Positions 1 through 7,303 are shown, counted from the first letter of the stretch. The stretch is DNA of 9,052 bases from UBA9647 sp049522195 (GCA_049522195.1 JBEKOB010000121.1:1-9052), one strand, 5' to 3'. Notes: generated from the sequence alone by a model not told the origin. Numbers and translations: made by a program.

Positions 1-35
1 GCGAACCGCACCCCCTTTAATGGTTTCTTTGCCAT
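1..35 (-). CDS. 5' end of an unidentified protein, cut by the window edge
   Basis: The reverse complement has an ATG at 35-33 preceded by a textbook Shine-Dalgarno AAAGGAG (50-44) with an 8-nt spacer. Only eleven complete codons are visible, reading MAKKPLKGVRF, a basic start. This is far too little to assign a family. The ribosome-binding site is as good as that of the well-supported genes to the right and the strand is the same, so I think it is a real start and not chance. The rest of the gene lies left of the window. More than 1 kb of gene-free DNA separates it from the TIR gene, so it is probably transcribed separately. Confidence 0.6.
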   Translation of the reverse strand, partial: MAKKPLKGVRF

Positions 36-112
36 GATGTTGACTCCTTTCTGTAGGTTTGGCACTTCGATCTCCGCGCGACCCAGCCGTGGTCAGATGC
101 GAAGAGTTGGAT

Positions 113-287
113 GGAGATGGTTGATTGGTTAGTTGGTGATTGGTTAATTGGTTGAGTGGTTGATTCGTTAATTGGTTAAATGGTTAGTTGGTTCGATGGC
201 TCCATGAACCGATCACCAAATGGCTCGATCACGCGTTGATCCAATCGCCCGATGACCCGATCACCCGATGGTCCGATCTCCCGATCC
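113..287. repeat. Degenerate tandem octamer array with inverted-repeat halves
   Basis: The sequence falls into consecutive 8-bp units with only one 7-bp slip (137-143). Left units include TTGATTGG, TTAGTTGG, TTAATTGG, TTGAGTGG and TTAAATGG. Right units include ACCGATCA, CTCGATCA, CCCGATGA, CCCGATCA, CCCGATGG and CCCGATCC. Most units share an R-A-T core at positions 4-6. The composition switches at about 195-208 from T/G-rich to C-rich. The right half partly reads as the reverse complement of the left: TTGGTGATTGG at 133-143 and CCGATCACCAA at 209-219 match at 10 of 11 positions. The array lies between the starting gene at the left edge and the empty region. Function is unknown. It could be a dispersed non-coding repeat family or a protein-binding array. 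Confidence 0.75.
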
Positions 288-722
288 AATCGGAAAGTAC
301 TTGCGCGCTACGGGGCAATCAAGCCGCGTATTTTGGGCCTTGTGATCCAAGCCCATCTCAGCAGAGCTGAACTTTTCGACGATTCTATAGTGAGAGACGG
401 TCGCCCGTGTCATGACGACCCCTTCTCATAAGTGAAGGGAACTTCTACAGGCGGACAGCAAAAGTGCTCTGTCAAGAGCGGCAGGAAAACACAGCACTAC
501 AATACTAACGCAGTTCGATGTGAAAGGCAAATGGGGGGTTCGAAGCAGGGACGATCCGCACTCTTTCTGACGTAAGACAAACTACACTTTCCTATCATCA
601 AGAATCTACGCAAAAATCGAGATTCGCTGAGGTTTTTGCTGGATTGTAGTCAGGCAAGCTCTGGCTCGATGACGATGAAGCGAGTTTCAGGGTGCTCAAG
701 GATCTCTTTAGGGCTACAGAAC

Positions 723-740
723 AATTGTCAATTGACAATT
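723..740. repeat. 18-bp perfect palindrome, possible operator
   Basis: Bases 723-740 (AATTGTCAATTGACAATT) are identical to their own reverse complement, with no mismatch and no loop. The two half-sites AATTGTCAA and TTGACAATT each contain the -35-like word TTGACA or its complement. A gapless, A/T-rich 18-bp dyad is typical of sites bound by dimeric repressors, but no regulator gene or clear adjacent promoter is visible. As RNA it could not form a hairpin without opening the centre. It may be an operator, a recombination site or chance. Confidence 0.4.
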
Positions 741-782
741 AGACTGCGCGCGGTTGGAACATCGCTTATCGATCAAAATGAC

Positions 783-814
783 AGAGGCAATTCCTCGTGT
801 CCGGGATTGCCTCT
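783..814 (-). terminator. Strong hairpin, candidate terminator for the gene cluster
   Basis: AGAGGCAATTCC (783-794) pairs with GGGATTGCCTCT (803-814), making a 12-bp stem with a single T-G wobble and an 8-nt loop. On the minus strand the stem is followed by GTCATTTTGATC, which has a short T-run after four bases. On the plus strand it is followed by TCGCTTTCC. The hairpin lies about 270 bp beyond the stop codon of the last cluster gene. It is the best intrinsic-terminator candidate there, but the T-tract is poor, so it could also be only a stable RNA structure. Confidence 0.35.
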
Positions 815-1085
815 TCGCTTTCCTGAGTCACTGCAGTCCGATCAAACCTTCTATCAAGCTCATCGAGTGTCTCTTTCCGACGACCTGCCCTTGTACGACG
901 CGTCGCGATTCTCTTTGAAGGTTGGCCTTACGCGGATCAGAAGTTTGTCCAATTGAGATCTGCTCGTATGCTTACTCATAGCCGCTGGCTAACGATGGCC
1001 CTCAGCGGTCGCCGGATTGCGAAGCGCACACACCCGTGAGTTGACGGGTTCGGGCGGATACCGTCCCCCACATCGCTGAGTCCCT

Positions 1086-1853
1086 TTACATTGGTTCGAT
1101 CTTCAATCTCCCTAATACGCGATTGACGCTCACCGAAAAGGTCTGCGTTTGCCCCGGCTTCAAATCGAATGTCTCGGTATTTGAGGAACTGAACGGCATC
1201 TTTCCGAAAATCGTATGAGTGGCCGATTCAACCTCCACGGTGACCTGATCGCTCAACTTCATACGAGTGACTTCCTTGTCGTCGATGAGAATTGCTATCT
1301 GTGGACTCACTAGGAAAATTTGCTTCGAGCCAACAAGCTTCACCTTTCCTGTTGCGGCTGGGATGGAGCGGGCTGCGGGGGCGCGCCGGGCAATTCCTGG
1401 GATCTTCTCTAGCGCCTGCGCAAGAAGTTCCAATTCCTGTTTCCAATGTCGATCACTCAACTCAAATGCTTGACGCTTGAGAAGCGGTTTCAGATCCGCA
1501 GGGACTTCCACTTCTTGCGGCATGATTGCTCCCGAGATCAGGACGGGTATCACACGGACGCCGCGCGCCAAGGCCCGGCTGATTTCTGCTCGCACCCAGT
1601 CCCTAGGGTCCTCCAGGCGGCGAAGACCAGCTTGGGTCGTGATGCTCGACCAACGCGAAGCAATCACGGCAATCAGGGCAACACAGGAATCAAGGGCATG
1701 GTCCAGCGCAACCTCGTAATCCTCGCCTGGCTCCAGCTTATCGACATCCCTGAAGATTGAGTTGGTTCCGAAGATCTGCGCTAGATCGTCAGCGAGTCGC
1801 CCCGCGGCAAGGTCGCTATCATCGCGTCGGTAGCTAATGAAGATTCCTGCCAT
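1086..1853 (-). CDS. TIR-domain protein with C-terminal beta-rich domain
   Basis: The product has 255 residues. Residues 1-150 are a clear bacterial TIR domain: beta-A FISYRRDDS at 5-13, a BB-loop region FRDVDKLEPGEDY at 34-46, ALIAVIASRW at 59-68, and the helix with DPRDWVRAEI at 82-91. Glu90 is the candidate catalytic glutamate of TIR NAD+ hydrolases. The PVLISGAIMP segment (103-112) is also typical. After a Pro/Ala/Arg-rich linker (about 152-168), residues 170-255 look like a beta-sandwich or PEGA-like module: IAILIDDKEV, then TVEVESATHTIFG, then LKPGQTQTFSVSV. No membrane segment is seen. I chose the ATG at 1853 because AAGGA lies 7 nt upstream and the conserved beta-A begins at once; an upstream GTG at 1970 has no usable spacing. 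By family it probably cleaves or rearranges NAD+ when activated. The role of the C-terminal domain is inference, perhaps ligand or partner binding. Confidence 0.9.
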   Translation of the reverse strand: MAGIFISYRRDDSDLAAGRLADDLAQIFGTNSIFRDVDKLEPGEDYEVALDHALDSCVALIAVIASRWSSITTQAGLRRLEDPRDWVRAEISRALARGVRVIPVLISGAIMPQEVEVPADLKPLLKRQAFELSDRHWKQELELLAQALEKIPGIARRAPAARSIPAATGKVKLVGSKQIFLVSPQIAILIDDKEVTRMKLSDQVTVEVESATHTIFGKMPFSSSNTETFDLKPGQTQTFSVSVNRVLGRLKIEPM

Positions 1854-2011
1854 TGCTGCGTCCTTTTTTGATGAGTCTTGCAGGTATGAAACGTGATTGT
1901 TCTTGGACGATACTGCCACCACCCAGCATTCTTTTGAATGATCCGCCCACTGTGTGGAACACTGATCCACATCCTTTTACGGGGAAGCTTCAGTAGGGCG
2001 GCGTGGCCGCG

Positions 2012-3520
2012 TCAGGCGTTCTTGGTGCTTTGAGCCAGCTGGGAATCATCGATGTTCATGAACGTAAATTCCAACGGCTTTTCCTTCAGGGCAGCGCTAA
2101 CCTGCTCGACGACTGCCCGTTCGTGAGAATCACGGCTCGGTCCTGTTGACAGACGCGACCACCATGTTGCGGCACTCGATGGCTTGACCTCGGAGAACAG
2201 GCTACGCACATCTTGTTCGAGCGGCTTCAGGATCACATTAAGCGACGGTGTTGAATCCTGGCCATTCTCTATCTGGTGACCCGTCGTCGTCTCCAGGTAT
2301 CGCCTGAGACATTCCCGGAACAGCGGCTTGAACGCATCGATCCAACCATGGCACGCGAGGAGAAAACCAAGGTAGATCATATCCGATCGCAAAGCACAGC
2401 GCAGTCCAAGTCTCCGGAAAAAGGACTCCGTCTCCTTTCCAGGATCGAAGAGGCCTTGCTTGTCCGACATGAGCCATTTTTCGATCAACATGGTTTCCAT
2501 ATTCCGGATCGCTTCCAGGACGAGGCGCAGGGGATTGGGATCGAATTCCGCAGCGAAGAAGCTGCTGCCCTGCAAGTCGCGGTACGCTGCCCAAGGATCG
2601 GGAGGAAGACTCGCGATCAGCGGCCCCTCGAATGACGACCATCGATCACTGGCTTCCCGGAAGGCTGCAAGGTCATGCTCGTATGAATCGATCATGATCT
2701 TTGCAGCATCAGCTATTCCCATACCGCTCGGAGCCGGAGCCTGGGCTACCGCAACCTCCTCGGCCCGTTCGAGCCTCCCTGTATCAATGAACAAGTTTCT
2801 CGCAAATGAGTGTGCGCTTGCCAGAAAGAATTCAGAGGCGCACCATCCTCGCACTGGATAATCGTCTCCAGAGTCTCTCAACGCGACGAGAGTTGACGAT
2901 TGCACTAGGGAGTCGAGCGCGGCCAGCGACCGCTGAAATTCTCGCTCTTCTTCAAGGGAAAGCGGCCTTTGGGGCATGCAGATGTAATCCAGCCACACGC
3001 CGATCTTGCCCGACAACCAATCCCGAAAAGCGGGCCTGTCCTTCTCATAGAATGCGAACCTCTCGCTTATCATTCTCCTGGCATCCTGCCCCTTGAGACA
3101 CGCTGGTTCGTCACTGAACGGTCCGAACCCCAGAATCCGACGGGCGACCTCTTCCGCCTGCAAGGTTCCCTCTTCTGCCAGGGAGGGCACCAAGTGCAGC
3201 CGCTCCAGCCGGGGGACGAGCATCGCCTCGACAGAGATGCAGATGCGCCTCAGGAACTCCTGTAGCACTCTTAGATGACGACCCTGAGGGTCTGGATGCT
3301 TCAAAGTCTCCCACCTGTGAGAAATAAAGAGGAGGGCCAATGGTTGATCTTCGTCCTTCAGCCACTGCACTTTCTCCCTGACATTTTGGTGGCGTTCCAT
3401 TTCTTTCATCGCAAGGAGCCCGCGGGCAGAAATGACGTGAAACGAGGACACCGCACTTTTCCAGTCCAATTGGTTGCCCTCTGCCGCGAGATCTGAGCTC
3501 TTGATCGCGTTTGCCACCAT
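2012..3520 (-). CDS. Large protein with divergent N-terminal TIR-like (SHRW) domain
   Basis: The product has 502 residues and no signal peptide or membrane segment. The first half resembles a remote TIR fold: LALLFISHRWETLKHPDPQG (61-80) takes the place of the beta-A FISY motif. VWLDYICMPQRP (175-186) looks like the strand after the BB loop. YPVRGWCASEF (221-231) matches the W-C-x-x-E helix that carries the catalytic glutamate in TIR enzymes, here Glu230. Between 100 and 170 is an insertion of about 70 residues not found in short TIRs. Residues 260-502 are mostly helical with conserved-looking Trp and Phe positions and match nothing I recognise. The ATG at 3520 has only a weak GAAGAAG Shine-Dalgarno. 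The gene lies 197 bp after the membrane TIR-like gene and 158 bp before the classical TIR gene. I infer a NAD+-acting or TIR-adaptor role; an unrelated Rossmann-like hydrolase is possible. Confidence 0.8.
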   Translation of the reverse strand: MVANAIKSSDLAAEGNQLDWKSAVSSFHVISARGLLAMKEMERHQNVREKVQWLKDEDQPLALLFISHRWETLKHPDPQGRHLRVLQEFLRRICISVEAMLVPRLERLHLVPSLAEEGTLQAEEVARRILGFGPFSDEPACLKGQDARRMISERFAFYEKDRPAFRDWLSGKIGVWLDYICMPQRPLSLEEEREFQRSLAALDSLVQSSTLVALRDSGDDYPVRGWCASEFFLASAHSFARNLFIDTGRLERAEEVAVAQAPAPSGMGIADAAKIMIDSYEHDLAAFREASDRWSSFEGPLIASLPPDPWAAYRDLQGSSFFAAEFDPNPLRLVLEAIRNMETMLIEKWLMSDKQGLFDPGKETESFFRRLGLRCALRSDMIYLGFLLACHGWIDAFKPLFRECLRRYLETTTGHQIENGQDSTPSLNVILKPLEQDVRSLFSEVKPSSAATWWSRLSTGPSRDSHERAVVEQVSAALKEKPLEFTFMNIDDSQLAQSTKNA

Positions 3521-3717
3521 TTTGCTTCTTCATTCAAGAAGATGTGGGCACTGACATCGGAGATCGGCAGGTTCAGGTCCTCAGGCGAATGACACGCCCT
3601 ATGAGAACTTTTTCGCCGCTTTCACCGGAGAGTTCCCGGCCGTTCGTGTTACGATGTCTCTGTCCGCAAGAACTTCGTACCCGAACATGCAATCAGATCC
3701 TGCATTCTGTGTAGTAA

Positions 3718-5388
3718 TTATGCAACCGCCTTCCAGGCGCCGAAGAGCGCGAGCAGAATCTTTTTCATCTCTGCAGAATTCGTCTGATTGACAGCAAAGC
3801 ACCGAACGATCGGGTGAATCAACACAGCGTTCGGCGAGGCAGGCGATAACTCTTGCCAAAGCTCCTTCAATGTCATTTCGAGAAATGCCCGGTCAGTTGT
3901 GTCATCGATGACCAGAATCGTCCGATCAAGAGAAATACTGTTCATAAGTTGGCGAAGTTCATAGATGCATCCTTGATTTCTTCTTGAAAAGCTCCTGAGG
4001 TCCATGAGCACAGCACCGCTCTCCCGTGCGAGCTGCTTCATAGTCATCTGCCACGTATCGGCTCGGCAAAAGAACTCGTTCACCCGGTGTCGTCCATCCG
4101 GGTCCGGTCGGGAGTCCATTTGAGAGACACGCTGTTCCAGGTCTGTTTCACCTTGAACAAACTGTCGAGACAAGCGGCCGCCCATGAAGTTGAGAAATTC
4201 ATGGGGTTCCACCATCGATGTCACGAGATCCGGGCCAGCGATGAGGTTGATGCTCCCGTTGCGCAACCAGACATTGGATATCGCATCGAACAGCCGTTCG
4301 CTCCGCCGACCCAACGAAAACACACGGAGAAGTAGCAGAACGCGGCTCTCAGCGATACCTCTGCTCTGTGGGACAAAGAACTTGAGCCCGAATCGCACAG
4401 TCACCAGATAGGCAGCAAATGCTACGAGTCCGGCAAATACCCATGCCCAGCCCTCGAACACGAGTGTGTTCGTCTGGACCACTCCAAAGAGGAGCCACAC
4501 AGCATCCAAGGTGATCGACTGATCGCTCATCCGCTTCTTCTGGTATCGATGGCCAAGCCATCGGAGGAGGGGCCACCCCAGAAATCCGAAGAACCCAAAC
4601 CCAATCGCAAGCAGCAAAACGAAGATCGTTGCGGCCTGAAGGCTCAGCGCGCTTCCGACAGTAACGACCCCGCGTAGCAGCCCTTCGCTGCTTCCAACGA
4701 TATCGACAACAAGCACTGAGCCAGTGACGGCTGCGACCATGAACGCGAGGACGATCGGGCCAACTGCCCTCACGCGCCGGTTAATGAACGCGCCGAGCAG
4801 CACCGTCCCCGGGCCGTTTGCGAAAAGCCAGAAGTACACGAGTTGGCCGATTGTAATATCGGGATTGCGGACCATCGCAATAGCGACAACAAGAAGGACA
4901 AACGCTCCGTAGAAAATGGCAACGCGCCTCCTTCTCGGAGGGTGCACCAGACTCATGGCCACAACAACAGGCCAACTGTAGCATGAGAACAGAAAGAGGA
5001 ATCTGGTCAGAGCGAAACCTTCTTTGGCAGCCATCATCCAGGCTAAGGTCAAAACGAGAGCATAGGCCAGCCCACCAATCGCGTAGGCAATGGCGGCCTG
5101 TATGAGTGACTGGGTAGCCCGATGGTATGCCGATTCTCCAGCAGAATTTATTTCGGACTGAGACGAGGAATCAATAGTCGTAAGCACAAGAGACGTACCG
5201 CTTCGGACAGCATGTGAAGCCGAAACGTCTTTCGGCGGTCCTGAAGCAATACCTGCCTGCATGCTCATTGCACGCACCACTGCGCGCCGGTACAACCATA
5301 GCAGAAAGACCGACGTCAGCAATGTAAGTATTGCGCTCACGATCACCACAATTGGCAGCGTTCCAGTGAGCAGTGTGTTCGTATTCAT
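3718..5388 (-). CDS. Polytopic membrane protein with cytosolic TIR-like C-terminus
   Basis: The product has 556 residues. Hydrophobic segments lie near 11-33, 97-119, 127-147, 157-173, 182-202, 212-230, 252-275, 297-311 and 316-336, giving about eight or nine membrane helices. A Ser/Thr-rich hydrophilic loop fills about 42-95. Residues 345-550 form a soluble alpha/beta domain: VLLLLRVFSLGRRSERLFD (350-368), then INLIAGPDL (380-388), then ADTWQMTMKQLA (443-454), then GAVLMDLRSFSRRNQGCIYE (458-477), then TILVIDDTTD (490-499). The last strand-helix pair, ending GCIYEL with Glu477, lines up with the TIR region that normally reads WC..EL, so I read it as a TIR-like or flavodoxin-like domain. The start is supported by GGGAAG close to the ATG. 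I infer a membrane-anchored nucleotide-binding, signalling or effector protein; a transporter role is less likely because no transporter motif is seen. Confidence 0.82.
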   Translation of the reverse strand: MNTNTLLTGTLPIVVIVSAILTLLTSVFLLWLYRRAVVRAMSMQAGIASGPPKDVSASHAVRSGTSLVLTTIDSSSQSEINSAGESAYHRATQSLIQAAIAYAIGGLAYALVLTLAWMMAAKEGFALTRFLFLFSCYSWPVVVAMSLVHPPRRRRVAIFYGAFVLLVVAIAMVRNPDITIGQLVYFWLFANGPGTVLLGAFINRRVRAVGPIVLAFMVAAVTGSVLVVDIVGSSEGLLRGVVTVGSALSLQAATIFVLLLAIGFGFFGFLGWPLLRWLGHRYQKKRMSDQSITLDAVWLLFGVVQTNTLVFEGWAWVFAGLVAFAAYLVTVRFGLKFFVPQSRGIAESRVLLLLRVFSLGRRSERLFDAISNVWLRNGSINLIAGPDLVTSMVEPHEFLNFMGGRLSRQFVQGETDLEQRVSQMDSRPDPDGRHRVNEFFCRADTWQMTMKQLARESGAVLMDLRSFSRRNQGCIYELRQLMNSISLDRTILVIDDTTDRAFLEMTLKELWQELSPASPNAVLIHPIVRCFAVNQTNSAEMKKILLALFGAWKAVA

Positions 5389-5471
5389 TTTCTTCCCTAT
5401 CGGGTAGTTAAATACTCACAGCGAGTACTGTTATGATCCGTTTTCGTTGGCAGGTAGTCGAACTTGTTTTC

Positions 5472-6104
5472 TCAGTCGCTAAACTGTCGGGCGAGGTTGT
5501 AGATCTGTTCTTCCATTACAGGCTGCATTTCCCGCATTACGTTCTGCATCGTCTGGCATAAATCGGGATTCATCTGACAGAGCATCCGCATATAAGGCAG
5601 AACTTGGGCCCACATTTGTCGGGCTGAGGTGCCTGTCGTGTTATAGAGTTCATAGTCTCCCTCGGCGGCTGAAGGCAAGACCTGGGACAGCCACAAGAGT
5701 TCCTGTCCCATGGTGAATGTGTCATTGCTATAACTTCGCATGCTGGCATCTACCTGCCCGGGGAGATCCTCGAGGCCTTCCGGCATGGATCCACCAAATA
5801 TCTCGGTGGCAGAATGACCGCCGGTCTGTTGCCCCACAGCCAATGCATGCTGGATCAAAGCATTTCCAAGGGCGCGCATACATCGGATAGCCTTTCCATC
5901 CTCAACGAAGTAAGCCTTGTTCTCCGCCATCAGCGGTATGAGATCATTTTCCTTGAACAACAGAGGTATCGAAAGCACGTAGGCTCGCGCTACGAGACGG
6001 GCTGTTGCATCATCGTAGACGGATGACGGCAATGCCGCCGACTTGGAACTGACAAACAGGGCTATCCCCATTGTCAATGTGATGGATAATCGCAAGTTCT
6101 GCAT
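5472..6104 (-). CDS. Exported helical protein of unknown function
   Basis: The product has 210 residues. An N-terminal signal peptide is visible: basic MQNLR, a hydrophobic core at about 6-19, and a likely cleavage site near SKSAA|LPSS at about 24/25. The mature part is mainly helical, with three cysteines (75, 176, 183) and a Met-rich, acidic C-terminal half (YMRMLCQMNP, QNVMREMQPVMEEQ). I recognise no domain. The start is decided by AAGGAGGG at 6120-6113, 8 nt before the ATG at 6104. An in-frame ATG at 6203 that directly abuts the stop of the TIR-TPR gene would add 33 residues in front of the signal peptide and has no ribosome-binding site, so I rejected it. It follows the TIR-TPR gene by 99 bp and precedes the membrane TIR-like gene by 83 bp. 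An envelope protein inside a set of TIR genes might be a sensor, a toxin or an immunity factor, or simply unrelated. Confidence 0.85.
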   Translation of the reverse strand: MQNLRLSITLTMGIALFVSSKSAALPSSVYDDATARLVARAYVLSIPLLFKENDLIPLMAENKAYFVEDGKAIRCMRALGNALIQHALAVGQQTGGHSATEIFGGSMPEGLEDLPGQVDASMRSYSNDTFTMGQELLWLSQVLPSAAEGDYELYNTTGTSARQMWAQVLPYMRMLCQMNPDLCQTMQNVMREMQPVMEEQIYNLARQFSD

Positions 6105-6112
6105 AACCTTGT

Positions 6113-6120
6113 CCCTCCTT
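6113..6120 (-). promoter_or_regulatory. Ribosome-binding site that fixes the exported protein's start
   Basis: AAGGAGGG on the minus strand is a near-perfect anti-16S match, 8 nt before ATG 6104. It rules against the earlier in-frame ATG at 6203 and places a signal peptide at the true N-terminus. Confidence 0.85.
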
Positions 6121-6203
6121 GAGTGATACAAGACCAATGCGATTTCACCAATAGAGAAAGATCGGACAGCAGGATTCGAGGCTGTCCTTGACGAGCGGGA
6201 CAT

Positions 6204-7085
6204 TCATGCCCTAGCTTTTTTCAATTGCCGTATCGTCGCCAGGTCCTCTTTTGCATAACCATATTCAATGCCTTGTTTTTTCGCCAAATCGATTGCTCGA
6301 CGGACAAAGAACTCTGCTGCATCGAGATCGCCTCGCAGAGCCAAAACGCTGCCAAGGCCGTTGACCGCGCCCGGATTGTCAGGCTTGATGGCAAGAGATT
6401 CGTAAAACAGGGTCTCAGCTTTATCAAGGAGGCCATCCCTCGGATATTGTCTTGACTGAAGCTGGTTCCAGTGTTTTATCTGAAAAGCGTTCTTCTTGTG
6501 ATAAGCGGCGAGATTCAACAGGTCTGCATCGGCGGGATTTTCTTCAAGGCTTTCAACCACCTTCTTATCAAGGTTCTTTTGCTCGATCTTTGCATGTTTG
6601 AGATTGCCGGAGTCAAGAGCATTGAGAACCCTATCCTGGCCGCGAAAGATTTCCATGGAGAGAAGGTTCCCTGACCGCACAGGACGTGCCGGACGTCGTA
6701 GCGTTCTCTTAGCCTTAAGTGCCGAGAGAAGATTTTCAAGGCCCTGCGCATAGGCGCCGCCGAACGAACACCAGATCATGTCAAGGAGGAAGGGAGGCAC
6801 AGGCTCCTTGTCGAGCGTGCAGGGGATGATGTTCTTTTCGAGATGCCACGCCGCAATCCACTCCGCATTAACCCAACGCGACCGGGACGCACTCTTCGAC
6901 CAGAGAAGCAGGAAATGCGCTGTCTTCCTGATCGCCTCCTGGATGCTGAGGACAAGCGGATGTCCGGCCCGTAGCTTTCCCTCATCGATCCAGACCGCAA
7001 TCTTGTTTCTTGTGAGATCTTCCCTGATACGATCGGCGATCTTCTTGTCTTCATGGGCATAGCTCACAAAGACATCGCTCTTCAT
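6204..7085 (-). CDS. TIR-TPR protein
   Basis: The product has 293 residues. Residues 1-125 are a TIR domain of the TIR_2 type: DVFVSYAHEDK (4-14), VWIDEGKLRAGH (31-42) as the BB loop, FLLLWSKSASRSRWVNAEW (58-76) and NIIPCTLD (85-92). Glu75 in WVNAEW is the candidate catalytic glutamate. A basic linker (about 126-137) leads to helical repeats. The clearest TPR units are LDKAETLFYESLAIKPDNPG (220-239) and AVNGLGSVLALRGDLDAAEF (240-259). The ATG at 7085 is chosen because the TIR strand begins directly after it; AGGAG at 7103-7099 is 13 nt away, longer than ideal. An upstream TTG at 7136 has no better signal. In known systems TPRs bind partner proteins while the TIR consumes or converts NAD+. It is preceded by a 218-bp gap and followed by the exported protein gene. 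No truncation is seen. Confidence 0.92.
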   Translation of the reverse strand: MKSDVFVSYAHEDKKIADRIREDLTRNKIAVWIDEGKLRAGHPLVLSIQEAIRKTAHFLLLWSKSASRSRWVNAEWIAAWHLEKNIIPCTLDKEPVPPFLLDMIWCSFGGAYAQGLENLLSALKAKRTLRRPARPVRSGNLLSMEIFRGQDRVLNALDSGNLKHAKIEQKNLDKKVVESLEENPADADLLNLAAYHKKNAFQIKHWNQLQSRQYPRDGLLDKAETLFYESLAIKPDNPGAVNGLGSVLALRGDLDAAEFFVRRAIDLAKKQGIEYGYAKEDLATIRQLKKARA

Positions 7086-7303
7086 TACCCCATACTTGCT
7101 CCTGAGAGATGTCGTTTTGTTTCTATGTGCCGGCAATTCGGCGCATCAATTCCTTTATGATCCTCTCCAGTTGTTTACCCGGATTACGTTCAGGTCTCAC
7201 GATCGGGCCTCAACAACTAGCGCGGGACACGCACCAACCCCTTGTCGCCCATATTCAGGCGCCGCACTGGAGCCAGCTAGTCTTTCGTGAGATCGTCTGA
7301 TCC
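7086..7303. other. 218-bp intergenic gap, no gene seen
   Basis: This gap upstream of the TIR-TPR gene could hold its promoter, but I found no convincing -35/-10 pair on the minus strand. A seven-codon frame MRRIAGT (ATG at 7146-7144) with AAAGGA before it is possible as a leader but is too short to support. CTAGC and GCTAG words flank part of the gap. Confidence 0.4.

Larger units (their letters stand above)
288..1085. other. Gene-free stretch with scattered inverted repeats
   Basis: I see no convincing gene here. Two minus-strand fragments in different frames read somewhat like protein. One is open from 927 to a stop at 768-766 and includes ETLDELDRRFDR. The other runs from about 706 to a stop at 652-650 and reads EILEHPETRFIVIEPELA. 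Neither has a good start, and a TGA inside the 723-740 palindrome interrupts the second. They could be the remains of a decayed small gene or chance. Small hairpins occur at 610-618/631-639 (9 bp including one wobble, 12-nt loop), 982-987/1003-1008, and 1032-1037/1044-1049 (ACCCGT/ACGGGT). None is followed by a clear T-run. The stretch may hold the terminator of the gene to its right and regulatory DNA of the gene to its left. Confidence 0.5.

Noticed and set aside
188..370. 60-codon plus-strand open frame
   Set aside because: Most of it translates the octamer repeat, it has no ribosome-binding site, and the peptide looks like no protein.
437..475. Minus-strand promoter based on TTGACA
   Set aside because: The -35 word is perfect but no acceptable -10 box lies 15-19 bp downstream.
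636..956. 106-codon plus-strand open frame starting with TTG
   Set aside because: Poor start, low-information Ser/Arg/Leu-rich peptide, opposite to all convincing genes, and it runs through the palindrome and hairpin.
981..1050. Integron attC-like site (GGCTAAC with nearby inverted repeats)
   Set aside because: The core does not match RYYYAAC exactly and no matching GTTRRRY partner is found at the right distance.
1854..1970. N-terminal extension of the classical TIR gene to a GTG at 1970
   Set aside because: AAGGA is only 1 nt from that GTG, and the extension precedes a TIR strand that normally begins near the N-terminus.
1998..2010. GCGGC/GCCGC hairpin after the 502-residue gene as terminator
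   Set aside because: Only 5 bp of stem with a 3-nt loop and no T-run on the minus strand.
2276..3533. Several plus- and minus-strand frames of 60-140 codons inside 2012-3520
   Set aside because: They are alternative frames of the 502-residue gene, whose TIR-like motifs show the real frame.
3599..3859. 86-codon minus-strand frame
   Set aside because: Mostly overlaps the 3' end of the membrane-protein gene in another frame and lacks a ribosome-binding site.
7130..7152. Seven-codon leader peptide before the TIR-TPR gene
   Set aside because: It has a ribosome-binding-like AAAGGA but is too short to tell from chance, and no attenuator structure follows.
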